Assembly (NCBI GenBank): GCA_008636095.1
Contig: VSJD01000131.1
Coordinates: 1 to 10,000, forward strand
Length of the DNA stretch: 10,000 bases
Direction: 5' to 3'
Source: Kiritimatiellota bacterium
GTDB taxonomy: Bacteria > Verrucomicrobiota > Kiritimatiellia > JAAZAB01
Made by a program: the position numbers and the translations under genes. The notes under the pieces were generated by a model that worked only from the letters and a program-made list of their open reading frames with translations, searched no databases and was not told the origin of the DNA. Below are positions 1 through 6,005 of this stretch, piece after piece (position 1 is the stretch's first letter; each line of letters opens with the position of its first letter).

Positions 1-1089
1 TCGGCCGGCGGCGCCGTACTGCCACTCGTCACGAACCACCATCAGCGACCCATCCGGGTTCTTGAGCAGGGCGTCGCGAAATTCCTCGACTTGATCCTTC
101 AGCAGCGCACACATCCAGAATAATCCGCACCACAGACCCCATCGAAATTCCATTTCATCCAGCTTGGCTTTGAAATGAAGCGGGCCGCCGGGGAAGAGGT
201 TATAGTTCCAGCTGAGCCAATCGCCCGGGGTTGCACCCGCGAGATTCCCCAGGCTGACCCATACATAGCGGATATCAAAGCCGGCCAGTCGCTTCCGGAT
301 GGCTTGGCAGTTGCGAAGGACCACGTCTTCATAACGCTCCACGGTGAATGGGTCGACCCATGCCCAGCCCACCCATCCAATAGGAGCATCTTCCCAGCGC
401 CGGGGTTGGCAATATTGGGCGGCACGGTCCGCCCAGTTTTCCAACTGGGCATACGGATCAGCCCCAATTGCCAGGTTGAAAATCTCGGTTGACGTCTTCT
501 GCCCCGGTGCCAGTTCCCATCCGGCGTAATCACAGAAGGCTTTTACCCGCAAACTGCCGGTGTTTACAGCGTATTCATGAACAACTTGCGTATCAGCGCG
601 CCGAAACGTCAAGAAACCAACCTGTAATGCCTTCCGTTGGGTACGATTGAAAAACTGCGACTTGATCTTGCTTAACTTGGGACAATCCGCATTTTTTAAT
701 TTGTGGACTTTCCGGGGACAACTCGCAAGCCCCTCTAATGGCAAGCAGACCACGTCGTCTTCCGGTTTCGCGAAATCTGCCGGTACCTGGGCCTCAAAAA
801 CCACGGCTTTACCTAACGGAATATTTCGCTCCGATTTGTTTTCAAATATGGAATGCAGAGTTACGCTTCCGGTACGCTGGTCACATTCGGCGTGGACATC
901 CCAGGTCAAGCCCGGTTCAGGGAAGAAAAGTTGGAAATGCAACGGACTATCGCTTATCACCGTAATTTTTGCACCCGCGGATTCCAAGCGCTTCTCTCCG
1001 GCTTCCACACCCATGCGCCAGTCCTTGATAAAATACTCTTTGCTCTGAAGCTCCAGGCATTTTTGGCGCTCATTGACAATCACTTTCAT
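1..1089 (-). CDS. Partial clan GH-D-like (GH36/melibiase-type) carbohydrate-active protein
   Basis: The frame is open from an ATG at 1089-1087 to the left edge: 363 residues, with the C-terminus outside the window. AAGGA lies 8 bases before the ATG. No signal peptide is seen, so a cytoplasmic location is inferred. Residues 1-230 look all-beta, like the N-terminal sandwich of GH36-type enzymes. From about residue 237 the sequence resembles the start of an alpha-galactosidase-like barrel: IGWVGWAWVDPFTVERYEDV, then GDW at 289-291, NLFPGG at 297-302 and FRWGLW at 315-320, matching the usual W.W, GDW, FP.G and G.KFG(I/L)W pattern. The place of the common IDDGW motif reads VWVSLGN (277-282 region), so the usual acidic pair is absent. 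Catalytic acids normally lie further on, outside the window. The start overlaps the GntR gene by 20 bases, so co-transcription and regulation by its ligand are likely. The fold assignment is from motif memory; the substrate is unknown. Confidence 0.75.
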   Translation of the reverse strand, partial: MKVIVNERQKCLELQSKEYFIKDWRMGVEAGEKRLESAGAKITVISDSPLHFQLFFPEPGLTWDVHAECDQRTGSVTLHSIFENKSERNIPLGKAVVFEAQVPADFAKPEDDVVCLPLEGLASCPRKVHKLKNADCPKLSKIKSQFFNRTQRKALQVGFLTFRRADTQVVHEYAVNTGSLRVKAFCDYAGWELAPGQKTSTEIFNLAIGADPYAQLENWADRAAQYCQPRRWEDAPIGWVGWAWVDPFTVERYEDVVLRNCQAIRKRLAGFDIRYVWVSLGNLAGATPGDWLSWNYNLFPGGPLHFKAKLDEMEFRWGLWCGLFWMCALLKDQVEEFRDALLKNPDGSLMVVRDEWQYGAAGR

Positions 1090-1774
1090 GATTTTTTTCC
1101 TTTTTGACGCGTTCATATTCTTTCATGACATCCAAATGGTGGCTTAGTGCCTTTAAGACCGCGACCGCATGACCTTGTTTCAGAGCCCTGATAATCCGCC
1201 GATGATGAGCAAGGGTCATTTCTTTTTCCCTGGGGCCATAACTGGTAAAGATCTGGGAGTATTTGTGATAAGGCTGAATTGCCTCAAACGCGGCCGATAA
1301 AACCGGATTGCGGCTGGCGGCAACGAGTATTTGATGAAACTGCATATCGAGTGCAATCGATTTGGTCAAGTCGACGGTATCAACCATTTGATCAATCAGC
1401 CTTGTTAATCGGCGGATGGTTGAATGACGGATTATATGCACGGCCTGACGCACGGCCGCCAATTCAATGGCTTGGCGAGCTGTGATGATATCATTCAACG
1501 AAACGCGGGCTTGGCCCTTGCGGGTAAAGCCATAACTGGCTAACGCTGGTTTTAGCAGTCTATTCGCATAACATCCGGAACCGTGTCGAATCGTAACGAT
1601 GCCCAGCCGCCGCAGTTCCGCCATTCCTTTTCTCAGCGTTCCGCGGCTGACATTGAATTCGGTGCATAACCTGCGTTCGGATGGCAGGCGCGTGCCTTTT
1701 GGATAGACCCCATTTGCAATCCGGCCGATGATATGTTTAATTACGCCGTCCTGCAGCCGTTCCCGATTTAGCAT
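1070..1774 (-). CDS. GntR-family transcriptional regulator, FadR subfamily (FCD domain)
   Basis: This 234-residue protein is a ligand-responsive DNA-binding regulator. Residues 5-72 form a GntR winged helix: LPSERRLCTEFNVSRGTLRK (30-49) is the helix-turn-helix and GIVTIRHGSGCYA (58-70) the wing. Residues 93-218 fit the all-helical FCD effector domain: R100 in ITARQAIE, D143 and H147 in DMQFHQIL, N156, H191 in HHRRIIRAL and H213 in SHHLD, which match the usual metal/ligand residues (D, H, H, H). Length is normal for the family. The ATG at 1774-1772 is preceded by AGGAGG with 4 bases of spacing, which fixes the start. It is first in a two-gene operon with the GH-D-like gene, so it probably controls uptake or breakdown of a sugar or sugar acid. 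The ligand cannot be told from sequence. An inverted repeat overlapping its promoter suggests autoregulation. Confidence 0.93.
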   Translation of the reverse strand: MLNRERLQDGVIKHIIGRIANGVYPKGTRLPSERRLCTEFNVSRGTLRKGMAELRRLGIVTIRHGSGCYANRLLKPALASYGFTRKGQARVSLNDIITARQAIELAAVRQAVHIIRHSTIRRLTRLIDQMVDTVDLTKSIALDMQFHQILVAASRNPVLSAAFEAIQPYHKYSQIFTSYGPREKEMTLAHHRRIIRALKQGHAVAVLKALSHHLDVMKEYERVKKEKNHESDCQ

Positions 1775-1786
1775 AGACCCTCCTAA

Positions 1787-1809
1787 AGTGATACATAAAA
1801 TGTACCACT
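1787..1809. promoter_or_regulatory. Inverted repeat, probable GntR operator
   Basis: The arms AGTGATAC (1787-1794) and GTACCACT (1802-1809) are inverted repeats with a single mismatch, separated by 7 AT-rich bases. FadR-type GntR proteins bind short palindromes of the form TNGTNNNACNA, and this site has the same GT...AC flavour. It covers the -10 box of the operon promoter, so binding would be expected to block transcription. The link to this regulator is inferred from position. Confidence 0.5.
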
Positions 1810-1826
1810 TTTATAAATCCTGTCAA
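1799..1826 (-). promoter_or_regulatory. Candidate sigma-70 promoter for the GntR/GH-D operon
   Basis: Read on the minus strand, a perfect TTGACA (-35, bases 1826-1821) is followed after 16 bases by TACATT (-10, bases 1804-1799), which matches TATAAT at four of six positions. The predicted transcription start lies about 15-20 bases before the regulator's ATG, leaving room for its AGGAGG ribosome binding site at 1784-1779. The surrounding DNA is AT-rich. Confidence 0.55.
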
Positions 1827-1829
1827 TAC

Positions 1830-2091
1830 AATATTTTCTTTTTTTGTAATGCCTCAGTTACGCGGGTATTTGAGTGATGCCGGTACCCCGGCGCTTTAAT
1901 GTGCAACGCGATCGGGATGCGCCAAATTGACGCAATGCAAAATCGGTGTCAATGGTATCCGTCTTGACTTTTTCTCCCTTTCGCTTATCTTTAATCAGAT
2001 TGATCGAGTCTGTGGGGGCAATAATTACAGAGGGCTCAGCCGCCGTGTGGTTAATTTTTGATGACAGTGACTTGGCTTTATGATAATTCAG
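1830..2091. other. Intergenic stretch between the GntR operon and tRNA-Ser
   Basis: No coding frame with a start and ribosome binding site is seen. A small hairpin lies at 1879-1892 (GCCGG, loop TACC, CCGGC). TTGACT at 1964-1969 with TATCTT at 1986-1991 (spacer 16) is a weak promoter candidate for the tRNA, and a GATAAT box at 2083-2088 lies very close to the tRNA 5' end. Neither is convincing by itself. Confidence 0.4.
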
Positions 2092-2183
2092 GGAGGGATG
2101 GCAGAGCCTGGTTTAACGCGCATGACTCGAAATCATGTGACCTCTTACGGGGTCCGGGGGTTCAAATCCCTCTCCCTCCGCCA
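2092..2183 (+). tRNA. tRNA-Ser (anticodon CGA)
   Basis: The acceptor stem GGAGGGA (2092-2098) pairs with TCCCTCC (2173-2179), followed by discriminator G2180 and an encoded CCA (2181-2183). The anticodon loop reads CTCGAAA, giving anticodon CGA, which reads UCG serine codons. The long variable arm (GACCTC, loop TTAC, GGGGTC) is the class II hallmark expected of tRNA-Ser. The T arm is GGGGG-TTCAAAT-CCCTC with one G:U pair. All expected parts are present and the gene looks intact. Encoding the CCA means no end addition is needed. It stands alone, with no neighbouring tRNA in the window. Confidence 0.97.
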
Positions 2184-2255
2184 TTCGACGTGTTCAGCAT
2201 AGTTGAACGTGCCAGTGTGCGTTCTTAGCATGGCGGCCTGTCCTCCGACATGTCC

Positions 2256-2306
2256 GGCGAAGCCTTGGCGGAGACGGAAGCTTGGCGAAGGCGGAAGAGC
2301 GAAGAC
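2256..2306. repeat. Imperfect tandem repeat, about 17-18 bases per unit
   Basis: GAAGCCTTGGCGGAGACG (2259-2276) is followed directly by GAAGCTTGGCGAAGGCG (2277-2293) and a shorter third copy GAAGAGCGAAGAC (2294-2306). Just upstream, CCTGTCC and CATGTCC (2237-2255 region) form another near-repeat. The patch lies between the tRNA and the HTH gene, outside any supported gene. From memory, similar GAAGC-TTGGCG strings occur in non-coding DNA of other uncultured PVC or Omnitrophota-like genomes; I cannot verify this here. Confidence 0.5.
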
Positions 2307-2358
2307 TGGCCAGCGTAGTAATGATCATAGCACCATTAATAAGAAAGGATTAAGAATT

Positions 2359-2802
2359 ATGTCGCAACTCATGACCGTCATGAAAGATGAAATCCGCCGT
2401 ATTGCCCGCAAGGAAATCAAGGCAGTGACCGCTGGACTTAAAAAAGACCAGACCATATTTCGCAAGGCCGTGGCCGGCTTGCGTCGCCAGACAAAGGAGC
2501 ATCGTTCGACCATTCGCCAACTCCTCCGTGTGGCGACAAAACAGGTCAAGATGGCGACGATGGCGCCGGAAGCGGCCGAGGGACGCAAAGCCTGGATTAC
2601 TGCCAAGGGTATCCGCGCCCGGCGAAAAAAATTAAAATTATCCCAGGCACAGTTCGGCAAACTGATCGGGGTGAGCGGTTATACGGTATTGAAATGGGAA
2701 CACGGTTCCGGCCCCCTGAAGTTGCGGTCACGGACGCGGCGGGCGTTCCTGGCCATTCGCGGCCTGGGCATCCGGGAAGCGCGCCTGCGGCTGGGCGCAT
2801 GA
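2359..2802 (+). CDS. XRE-type helix-turn-helix protein with basic helical N-terminus
   Basis: This 147-residue protein is rich in Lys and Arg. Residues 1-65 are predicted helical and strongly charged (for example KDEIRRIARKEIKAV at 9-23), perhaps a coiled coil for dimerisation. Residues 84-132 form a Cro/CI-like helix-turn-helix: LKLSQAQFGKLIGVSGYTVLKWE at roughly 92-114 carries the LSQ..FG..IGVS...V..WE pattern. A basic tail ends in REARLRLGA. The ATG at 2359 is chosen because AAGAAAGGA lies 10 bases before it; an upstream in-frame start at 2203 would translate the repeat patch and lacks support. It probably binds DNA as a regulator. HTH proteins of this shape also occur as antitoxins, but no toxin gene is adjacent. 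A perfect palindrome 17 bases downstream could be its site. Confidence 0.85.
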   Translation: MSQLMTVMKDEIRRIARKEIKAVTAGLKKDQTIFRKAVAGLRRQTKEHRSTIRQLLRVATKQVKMATMAPEAAEGRKAWITAKGIRARRKKLKLSQAQFGKLIGVSGYTVLKWEHGSGPLKLRSRTRRAFLAIRGLGIREARLRLGA

Positions 2803-2818
2803 TAGCCAAAAGTGGTCA

Positions 2819-2834
2819 TCCGTCAGCTGACGGA
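2819..2834. promoter_or_regulatory. Perfect 16-base palindrome
   Basis: TCCGTCAGCTGACGGA is fully self-complementary. It lies 17 bases after the stop of the HTH gene and 35 bases before the secreted-protein start. As RNA it could form a 6-bp stem with an AGCT loop, but no T-run follows, so it is a poor terminator. A dyad of this size next to an HTH gene may be an operator; this is inference. Confidence 0.4.
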
Positions 2835-2868
2835 CACAAAAGATCGGTTAGGTAAGATATATTAACCT

Positions 2869-3279
2869 ATGACTGCCTATCACAAGTCATATCTTATCGC
2901 GCTGTTGGTTGTGGCGGTATCGAGCCTGCGTGTGCTGGCCGCCGAGGACCAGGCGGATATCCCGCTACGAATGGCGAACGGTACAGTTATTGCAGGGACG
3001 GTGCAGGAAGCAACGCCGGGTGGTCTGGTGATCCAAGGGGAAAAGGGTCAATATACCGCGCCCTGGAAGTATCTCTCGGCCGGCACGCGGTACCGCTATG
3101 AGCTTCCCATGCTGGCGGAGCAGGAAGCGGCGCGTGCCTTGGCCCTCAAAAAAGCGCAAGCCGCGGCTGCCAAAAAGGAGGCCGCCGAGAAGGCCGCCGC
3201 GGCCAAAGCCGCCGCAACCAACGCGACCGGAACCAATGCCGTTGGGGTTGTCTCGAACATGCCGCCTGCTAAGAAGTAG
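2869..3279 (+). CDS. Small secreted or periplasmic Ala/Lys-rich protein, function unknown
   Basis: This 136-residue protein is not recognised. Residues 1-25 are a signal peptide: a short polar start with K6, a hydrophobic core YLIALLVVAVSSL, and VLAA as the likely cleavage region. Residues 30-80 are a small beta-like domain (LRMANGTVIAGTVQEATPGG, then YTAPWKYL), which recalls short modules found in exported proteins of PVC bacteria. Residues 82-118 are a Glu/Ala/Lys-rich helix (EQEAARALALKKAQAAAAKK) likely to be a single alpha-helix or coiled coil. The tail is Asn/Thr-rich. No ribosome binding site precedes the ATG, but TATATT at 2858-2863 lies 5 bases upstream, so a leaderless transcript is possible. 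The first Met is kept because the signal peptide begins there. It converges with the methyltransferase gene, with a 39-base gap. Confidence 0.75.
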   Translation: MTAYHKSYLIALLVVAVSSLRVLAAEDQADIPLRMANGTVIAGTVQEATPGGLVIQGEKGQYTAPWKYLSAGTRYRYELPMLAEQEAARALALKKAQAAAAKKEAAEKAAAAKAAATNATGTNAVGVVSNMPPAKK

Positions 3280-3320
3280 TCTGGCGTCCGTCGTCTGGTG
3301 TCTGGCTTCAGCCGTCCGTC
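3279..3320. repeat. Short-repeat junction between convergent genes
   Basis: GTCTGG occurs three times (3279-3284, 3293-3298, 3300-3305) and CGTCCGTC twice (3285-3292, 3313-3320). The patch fills the gap between the two convergent stop codons. There is no clear stem followed by a T-run, so no terminator is called. Confidence 0.5.
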
Positions 3321-4134
3321 ATCCGGCCTCTTCCCTCCGGCGTTGCCTTACCGCTTCAAACATGAGGATCGTCGTGGCCGTGGCCACATTGAGCGAATCG
3401 GCCTGCCCGTGCATGGGGATGCGGACTTTCAGATCGGCCGCTTTCATCCATAGACTGCTTAGTCCGTATTGTTCGGCGCCGACAATGATCGCTGTCCCTG
3501 TCCGCAAATCCACGTCCGTATATTTTTTTTCAGCGTGCGGGCTGGCCGCCAGGATCTGGATTTTGTTATGCCGTAACCAGGTTAGCGCCTCGACGGATGA
3601 AGTTTCCACGACGGGTAGGGAAAAGAGAGCCCCGGTACTGGCACGCACGACGTTGGGATTGTGGATGTCCGTGCACTGATCGCAAACGATCACGGCCGAG
3701 GCGCCGGCGGCATCCGCCGAACGCAGGATGGTGCCCAGGTTGCCCGGCTTTTCAATGGCTTCGGCGACAATGAGGAGTGGTCGCTCCGGGAGTTTCAGGT
3801 CTGACAATGCCGGGTGGACCTGTGGAAGAATAGCCAGCAGGCCCTCCGGCCGTTCGCGGTAGGCCATTTTTTCAAAGACCGGCGGCGTGCATGGCACAAT
3901 TTCAGCGCCGGCCTGCCGGCATTGCTCAATCAGGGCCGGTTCATTTTTACCAAGAAAGAGCACTTCGCAGGTGAACAGGGTTACCGGACGGCGGTTGTTA
4001 TCCAGGGCGCGCTTGAGTTCCCGGTAGCCTTCCACGATAAACAGGGCCTGCGCGTCGCGGTGCGAGCGCTGGCGGAGTTTGACCACCTCTTTCACGCGCA
4101 GATTCTGCAGACTGGTTATCAGGGTAGAGGTCAT
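3319..4134 (-). CDS. SpoU/TrmH-family RNA 2'-O-methyltransferase
   Basis: This 271-residue enzyme transfers a methyl group from S-adenosylmethionine to a ribose 2'-OH in rRNA or tRNA. Residues 1-105 fit the N-terminal substrate-binding domain (ITSLQN at 6-11, LRQRSHRDAQALFIVEGYRE at 20-39). The C-terminal SPOUT knot domain has all three motifs: EKPGNLGTILRSADAAG (128-144, with N132 and R138), IIVGAEQYGLSSLW (216-229), and IPMHGQADSLNVATATTILM (239-258). NPNVVRASTGALF (159-171) is also typical. The start at 4134-4132 is supported by AGGGA 6 bases upstream and by the family N-terminus; a longer in-frame start at 4308 would add 58 unlikely residues and overlap ispD. It is divergent from ispD. 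Whether the target is 23S rRNA (RlmB-like or TsnR-like) or tRNA cannot be decided from sequence alone. Confidence 0.93.
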   Translation of the reverse strand: MTSTLITSLQNLRVKEVVKLRQRSHRDAQALFIVEGYRELKRALDNNRRPVTLFTCEVLFLGKNEPALIEQCRQAGAEIVPCTPPVFEKMAYRERPEGLLAILPQVHPALSDLKLPERPLLIVAEAIEKPGNLGTILRSADAAGASAVIVCDQCTDIHNPNVVRASTGALFSLPVVETSSVEALTWLRHNKIQILAASPHAEKKYTDVDLRTGTAIIVGAEQYGLSSLWMKAADLKVRIPMHGQADSLNVATATTILMFEAVRQRRREEAG

Positions 4135-4225
4135 GGCATTTCCCTGAATATAACGCAAAGGTGCACGTACGCAAAGCGCGGATATTACCGGCAAAACCGC
4201 ATTTTTGAAAACCCGGAGTTTGGGA

Positions 4226-4256
4226 TTGACTTTTAAATCGCGGCTGTTAGCATTAT
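4226..4256 (+). promoter_or_regulatory. Weak candidate promoter for ispD
   Basis: TTGACT (4226-4231) matches five of six -35 positions. Possible -10 boxes are TAGCAT (4248-4253, spacer 16) and CATTAT (4251-4256, spacer 19), both poor. The position, 50-80 bases before the ispD ATG in the divergent gap, is reasonable. Confidence 0.3.
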
Positions 4257-4307
4257 TACTTCTGAGGGGTGATAAGATTTTATAAGCAGTACTGTTTTCA
4301 ATACACA

Positions 4308-4985
4308 ATGAACAGTGGAATTATTGTCGCGGGCGGGAAGGGTGAGCGCATGGGGCCGGATGTGGACAAGGCCTTTCTTAGCTTGGGGGCCAAGCCGGTG
4401 CTGGTGTATTCCCTGTTGGCCTTTGAAAAATGCCCGGACATAGATGAGGTGGTCCTGGTGGTCCGGAAAGAGCGCATCGAAGCCGCGCGTTGTGCCGTGC
4501 AGATGTTCGGATGCAAGAAGGTGGTCAAAATCGTTGCCGGCGGCAATCAGCGCCAGCAGTCCGTGGCCAACGGCCTGGCCGAAATCAACGAAGAGGCCGA
4601 AGTGGTTGCCGTGCACGACGGTGCCCGCCCCTGCGTGACGCTCGACTTGATTTCCGAAACCATCAAATCTGCCCGCCAATACGGCTCCGGCGTGGCCGCC
4701 GTCAAGATCACGGATACTGTTAAGGAAGTTGACAAGGGCATGATCATTTCCCAAACCATTGACCGCACCAAGCTGTGGCGCGTACAAACTCCCCAGGCGT
4801 TCAAAGTCGCCCTGCTCCGCAAAGCCTTTGAGATGGTGGTAAAAAAGAAAATTAAGATTACGGATGAAGCCTCGTCCGTCGAATTGATCTGCGATAATGT
4901 GCGGTTGGTGCAATCCAGTTCGTCCAATATCAAAATTACATCACCCGATGACCTGGTGCTGGCGGCGGCGTTGATGCGCCTGTAG
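4308..4985 (+). CDS. ispD: 2-C-methyl-D-erythritol 4-phosphate cytidylyltransferase
   Basis: This 225-residue cytosolic enzyme joins CTP and 2-C-methyl-D-erythritol 4-phosphate to give CDP-methylerythritol, the third step of the MEP isoprenoid pathway. Seen: the nucleotide loop IVAGGKGERMG (6-16) with R14, K21 in DKAFLSLG, VAVHDGARP (100-108) with D104, KITDTVKEV (133-141), DRTKLWRVQTPQAF (152-165) with R153, TDEASSVE (185-192), and NIKITSPDDLVLA (207-219) with K209. These match the R20, K27, D106, R157 and K213 positions known in the E. coli enzyme. Length is normal. The ATG at 4308 fits the family N-terminus; an in-frame GTG at 4269 would add 13 residues and its only upstream purine run is almost touching it. 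No good ribosome binding site precedes the chosen ATG. No ispF is seen next to it. Confidence 0.95.
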   Translation: MNSGIIVAGGKGERMGPDVDKAFLSLGAKPVLVYSLLAFEKCPDIDEVVLVVRKERIEAARCAVQMFGCKKVVKIVAGGNQRQQSVANGLAEINEEAEVVAVHDGARPCVTLDLISETIKSARQYGSGVAAVKITDTVKEVDKGMIISQTIDRTKLWRVQTPQAFKVALLRKAFEMVVKKKIKITDEASSVELICDNVRLVQSSSSNIKITSPDDLVLAAALMRL

Positions 4986-4996
4986 GCCGGGGTTTA

Positions 4997-5012
4997 CTCC
5001 CGCGCGCGGGAG
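4997..5012. terminator. GC-rich palindrome after ispD, possible weak terminator
   Basis: CTCCCGCGCGCGGGAG is a perfect 16-base palindrome, 11 bases after the ispD stop. As RNA it would form a very stable 6-bp stem with a 4-base loop, followed by CTTTCG rather than a true T-run. It may attenuate read-through into the phosphoesterase gene or protect the ispD transcript end. Confidence 0.4.
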
Positions 5013-5092
5013 CTTTCGATGCTACCCGGTAAGATTGCCGCAGGCGGGTCATGCCGGTGCACATAGTTGTCGGCGAGGAAAAGTGTGTCATT

Positions 5093-5824
5093 ATGAGCGG
5101 CCAGATTTGCGCGATACTCAGCGATATTCATGGTAATTGGGAAGGCTTGACGGCGGCGCTCAAGGATGCCGCCGACCAGCATGTCACCCGGTATATCTGT
5201 CTGGGCGACGTGGTCGGCTACAATGCCAACCCGACCGAATGCCTGGAGCGGATCCGCGAACTCGGTTGTGTCACGGTTAGCGGCAACCACGACCACTATT
5301 GTTCGTTCGACGACGACTTGACTGGTTTCCATCCCCTGGCGGCGGACGCCGTGGACTGGACCCGCCGCCAGCTTTCGGCGGACCAGCAGAAATTCCTGGC
5401 CGAGCTTCCCATGATCCAGCGGGTGGAAAATTTTACGATTGTGCACAGCACGCTCGACATGCCGGAAATGTGGGGCTACGTGTTCGAGAGCCTGGAGGCC
5501 GAGGCCAGTTTTAATTATCAGATGACGACGGTCTGCTTCTATGGCCATACCCATGTGCCGTTGGCCTTCGAAAAAGCCAGCGAAGTCACCGGCGGCGTTT
5601 ATGAGCGCCTGAAAATCAGCCTGGAAAAGAAATATTTGGTCAACGTCGGCAGTATCGGTCAGCCGCGCGATGGCGATGCCCGCGCCGCCTATGCGATTTA
5701 CGATATGGAAAAAAAGGAAATCCAACTGCGGCGTGTGCCCTATGATATTGCTACTGCCCAGGAAAAAATCAGGAAAGCGGGCCTGCCCGAACGGCTTGCC
5801 GTGCGCTTGGCGATCGGAAGATGA
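5093..5824 (+). CDS. Calcineurin-like metallophosphoesterase (YfcE/ApaH-like superfamily)
   Basis: This 243-residue protein has every metal-binding motif of the calcineurin-like fold: SDIHGN (10-15; D11, H13), GDVVGYNANPTE (38-49; D39), GNHDHY (64-69; N65, H66), VHST with H118, and GHTHVP (151-156; H152, H154). A late NVGSIGQPRDGD (184-195) is common in its single-domain bacterial relatives. It should bind two metals and hydrolyse a phosphomonoester, phosphodiester or dinucleotide polyphosphate; the substrate is unknown. No signal peptide, so it is likely cytosolic. The ATG at 5093 begins MSGQICAILSDIHGN, the usual family start; an in-frame ATG at 5051 would add 14 atypical residues. GAGGAAAAG lies upstream at a rather long spacing. 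It follows ispD by 107 bases with a palindrome between, so shared transcription is uncertain. Confidence 0.92.
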   Translation: MSGQICAILSDIHGNWEGLTAALKDAADQHVTRYICLGDVVGYNANPTECLERIRELGCVTVSGNHDHYCSFDDDLTGFHPLAADAVDWTRRQLSADQQKFLAELPMIQRVENFTIVHSTLDMPEMWGYVFESLEAEASFNYQMTTVCFYGHTHVPLAFEKASEVTGGVYERLKISLEKKYLVNVGSIGQPRDGDARAAYAIYDMEKKEIQLRRVPYDIATAQEKIRKAGLPERLAVRLAIGR

Positions 5825-5830
5825 GAAGAA

Positions 5831-5982
5831 ATTCAGTGATTCAGTGATTGAGTGATTTAGCGATTGAAGAGGGGCGACGGGTAGATGGACTGCGGACGGA
5901 AATAATGTATCCCGGCTTGAATCGCTCAATCATTAAGTCGCTAAATTGAATTTTTTGATTCCGCTCTGTTGCTTAAATCACT
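5831..5982. repeat. Array of 8-base repeats in inverted arrangement
   Basis: Four contiguous octamers read AGTGATTC, AGTGATTG, AGTGATTT, AGCGATTG (5835-5866). On the opposite strand, contiguous copies AGCGATTC (5919-5926), AATGATTG (5927-5934) and AGCGACTT (5935-5942) face them, and a lone inverted AGTGATTT copy lies at 5975-5982. The left block and the reversed right block agree at about 20 of 26 positions, so the RNA could fold into a long imperfect hairpin around a 47-base centre. The region between the phosphoesterase stop and the ferredoxin start holds no gene. Confidence 0.75.
5835..5956 (+). terminator. Possible transcription terminator formed by the octamer inverted repeat
   Basis: The right arm of the octamer inverted repeat is followed by a six-T run at 5951-5956 on the plus strand. 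Placed 10-130 bases after the phosphoesterase stop, this fits intrinsic termination, though the stem is long, imperfect and AT-rich and the loop is large. Confidence 0.35.
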
Positions 5983-6005
5983 AAATAACCTGAAAGGATA
6001 CGGTC

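Noticed and set aside
99..533. A 144-residue minus-strand frame near the left edge
   Set aside because: A different minus-strand frame is open over the whole of 1-1089 and shows barrel-type motifs; this one is its shadow.
2070..2091. TTGATG/GATAAT promoter directly before the tRNA
   Set aside because: With an 18-base spacer the predicted start would fall inside the tRNA, leaving no precursor leader.
2092..2183. tRNA-Ser as attachment site of an integrated element
   Set aside because: No integrase and no repeated copy of the tRNA 3' end are present in the window.
2203..2358. Longer N-terminus for the HTH protein
   Set aside because: The extra 52 residues translate the tandem repeat patch, while the ATG at 2359 has its own ribosome binding site.
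4135..4308. Longer N-terminus for the RNA methyltransferase
   Set aside because: It would overlap the divergent ispD start and add 58 residues absent from the family, while the internal ATG has AGGGA at good spacing.
4994..5929. A 311-residue minus-strand frame
   Set aside because: It is antisense to the phosphoesterase, whose motifs are complete, and its N-terminus is only a translation of the octamer repeats.
5831..5982. CRISPR array
   Set aside because: The units are 8 bases long, contiguous and without unique spacers.
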